NCBI GenBank assembly: GCA_003282155.1
Contig: QBZY01000013.1
Location: 1-44,624 of the forward strand
DNA: 44,624 nucleotides
Source of the DNA: Pelagibacteraceae bacterium AG-337-I02
Lineage (GTDB): Bacteria > Pseudomonadota > Alphaproteobacteria > HIMB59 > GCA-002718135
Direction: 5' to 3'
The notes beneath the pieces are model-generated. The model was not told the DNA's origin. It did no database searches and worked only from the letters and a program-made list of their open reading frames with translations. Below, piece after piece: positions 43,252 to 44,624 of the stretch. Each line of letters opens with the position of its first letter. The stretch's first letter is position 1. A program made the position numbers and the translations under genes.

Positions 43252-44279
43252 TGAGTTCTAAAAAAATTGGACTTGCCATTATTGGTACTGGTATGGCTGC
43301 TAAACCTCATGCCTTAGCTTTGAATGAATTAAGAGACGATATAAAGGTAGTTGGAGTTTTTTCCAGAAATAAAGAAAAAAGAGAAAGTTTTTCAAAAAAT
43401 TATAATTTTAATACATTTCAAGATGTTGATAGTATTTATAACAATCCTGAAATTGAAATGGTTGATATTATTACCCCTCCAAATCAACGCTTAGAACTAG
43501 TCGAACAATTTAGTAAAAATGGGAAACACATCTTAATGGAAAAACCAATTGAAAGAACTTTAGACAACGCAAAAAATATAGTTTCAATTTGTAAAAATAA
43601 TAAAGTTAATCTTGGTATTGTCTTTCAACATAGATTTAGAAAATCTTCAATTAAATTAAAATCATTGATTAATGAGAATAAATTTGGTCAAATCTTTTCA
43701 GCTCAAATAAATGTTCCATGGTGGAGAGAACAATCTTATTATAATGATCCGGGAAGAGGAACCTATGAAAGAGATGGTGGTGGAGTTCTTATTAGTCAAG
43801 CAATTCATACACTTGATCTTGCAATCAGTCTTTTAGGGGATGTCAAAGAGGTGATGGTAATGGCAGAAACTACAAAGTTTCATAAAATGGAGTCAGAAAA
43901 TTTTGTAACTGGAGGTATTAAATTCAAAAATAGCATAATTGCATCATTATTCGCTTCAACGAGTGTTTTTCCAGGCTCATCAGAGTCAATTGTTCTGCAT
44001 TGTGAAAATGCAACAGTCAAACTTGAAGCGGGAATACTAATTATTAATTGGAGGAATGGTGAAAAAGAAGAGTTTGGAGAAGAATCTGGAACTGGTGGTA
44101 GCGCTGATCCTATGGCTTTTCCATTTGATTGGCATAAAGATCTTATACTTCATTTTGTAAAATCAATTAGAACAAATGAAAGATTTGAAATTACTGGAAA
44201 AGAAGCATTGAAAGTTCATTATCTAATTGATGCAATGATAGAATCATCTAAAAAAAATAAACTAATTACAATGGAGTAA
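43251..44279 (+). CDS. Gfo/Idh/MocA-family oxidoreductase
   Basis: 342 residues. Loop AIIGTGMAAKPHALAL (9-24), MEKP (96-99), the FQHRFRKSS substrate-side stretch (125-133) and ISQAIHTLDLAI (181-192; His186 kept, the usual Asp/Glu at 183 is Gln). Classical two-domain sugar dehydrogenase. Together with the hydroxyacid dehydrogenase and the next oxidoreductase it is placed to degrade the sugar taken up by this operon. Specificity unknown. Confidence 0.92.
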   Translation: MSSKKIGLAIIGTGMAAKPHALALNELRDDIKVVGVFSRNKEKRESFSKNYNFNTFQDVDSIYNNPEIEMVDIITPPNQRLELVEQFSKNGKHILMEKPIERTLDNAKNIVSICKNNKVNLGIVFQHRFRKSSIKLKSLINENKFGQIFSAQINVPWWREQSYYNDPGRGTYERDGGGVLISQAIHTLDLAISLLGDVKEVMVMAETTKFHKMESENFVTGGIKFKNSIIASLFASTSVFPGSSESIVLHCENATVKLEAGILIINWRNGEKEEFGEESGTGGSADPMAFPFDWHKDLILHFVKSIRTNERFEITGKEALKVHYLIDAMIESSKKNKLITME

Positions 44280-44290
44280 AATATTTTATT

Positions 44291-44624
44291 ATGAGAAAAT
44301 TTAAAGTAGCTGCTATGGGTGTTGAGCATAGACATATTTTTGGACAATTAAATGGTATGTTAAATTTAGGATGCGAATGTGTTGGTTGGTGGAATGAAAA
44401 TGATAATAATATTACAAAAGATTTTAATGAAAAACATCCTGATGTACCCCGTTTTAAAAATAAAGAGGATTTAATAGATAATAAAGAAATTGAGTTAGTA
44501 TTGATAGCAGACATTCCAGTTAAAAGAGCGGCTTTAGCTATTGAGTGTATGAATGCTGGAAAAGATGTAATGTTAGACAAACCTGGTTGTACAACTATAG
44601 AACAACTTAAAGAAATTGAAAATA
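44291..44624 (+). CDS. Gfo/Idh/MocA-family oxidoreductase, C-terminus cut by window end
   Basis: The ATG at 44291 opens 111 codons to the window end, covering the Rossmann domain only. The loop AAMGVEHRHIFGQL departs from GxGxxG, with GVEHRH similar in style to the IGTSHIHT of the product at 28143. The EKP motif reads LDKPG (95-99): Asp96 replaces Glu, a change known in some subgroups. It lies 11 bases after the previous oxidoreductase, so it is probably in the same operon. The second domain and catalytic residues are not visible. Confidence 0.8.
   Translation, partial: MRKFKVAAMGVEHRHIFGQLNGMLNLGCECVGWWNENDNNITKDFNEKHPDVPRFKNKEDLIDNKEIELVLIADIPVKRAALAIECMNAGKDVMLDKPGCTTIEQLKEIEN

Noticed and set aside
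1-44624. tRNA, rRNA, CRISPR array, insertion sequence, prophage or integrase
   Set aside because: No cloverleaf-like stretch, regular direct-repeat array, transposase or integrase motif was seen; nearly every base is in a recognised protein gene.

Overview
The window is very AT-rich (about 70% A+T by eye) and packed with genes. I count 43 protein genes, two of them cut by the window edges. Neighbours often overlap by 1-14 bases, there is no intergenic stretch over 300 bases, and I see no tRNA, rRNA, insertion sequence, phage gene or CRISPR array. The mix of alphaproteobacterial-type sugar ABC transporters, Gfo/Idh/MocA oxidoreductases, SnoaL-like proteins, a HisD-family sulfonate-type dehydrogenase, sulfopyruvate decarboxylase and an omega-amino acid:pyruvate aminotransferase suggests a streamlined marine alphaproteobacterium. 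The AEGEAN-169/HIMB59 group or a SAR11-like lineage would fit; this assignment is inference.

Region A (1-8875) is a catabolic cluster of unknown purpose. It holds a HisD/HpsN-like dehydrogenase (partial), five SnoaL-like genes (four with two domains), a double cupin, a MetE-core zinc methyltransferase-like protein and a LacI-type regulator. Region B (9005-14758) is a family-1 sugar ABC transporter (binding protein and two permeases, no ATPase), a HAD-like protein without its nucleophile, an SDR dehydrogenase and a sixth SnoaL-like protein. The same palindrome, TATTCA-N6-TGAATA, lies in all three divergent promoter regions of A and B (2042, 6249, 8896), so A and B probably form one LacI-type regulon.

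Region C (14759-21701) carries a DMT exporter, a Pta/Ptb phosphate acyltransferase, an omega-amino acid (beta-alanine/taurine-type):pyruvate aminotransferase with alanine dehydrogenase, a second MetE-core protein and a phosphonate monoester hydrolase/sulfatase. Region D (21846-35133) is a long same-strand run: a Dpp/Agp-type ABC importer, two Gfo/Idh/MocA oxidoreductases, a DMT transporter, aldose 1-epimerase, split sulfopyruvate decarboxylase (ComD/ComE), a PfkB sugar kinase and an SlcC-like 2-hydroxyacid dehydrogenase. Region E (35123-37581, minus strand) holds a Gfo/Idh/MocA oxidoreductase and an L-fucose-isomerase-like protein. Region F (37716-44624) is a complete family-1 sugar ABC transporter with its MalK-type ATPase, another 2-hydroxyacid dehydrogenase and two more Gfo/Idh/MocA proteins, the last cut by the window end.

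Together the genes look like an uptake-and-catabolism island for modified sugars and organosulfur C2-C3 compounds. ComDE, the SlcC-like dehydrogenase, the HpsN-like dehydrogenase, aminotransferase + Ald and Pta are the flanking steps of sulfolactate/DHPS/taurine-type routes to acetyl-CoA. The desulfonating enzyme Xsc is not in this window. Each of the three solute-binding protein genes is followed by a hairpin plus T-run before its permeases, a recurring way to make more binding protein than permease.
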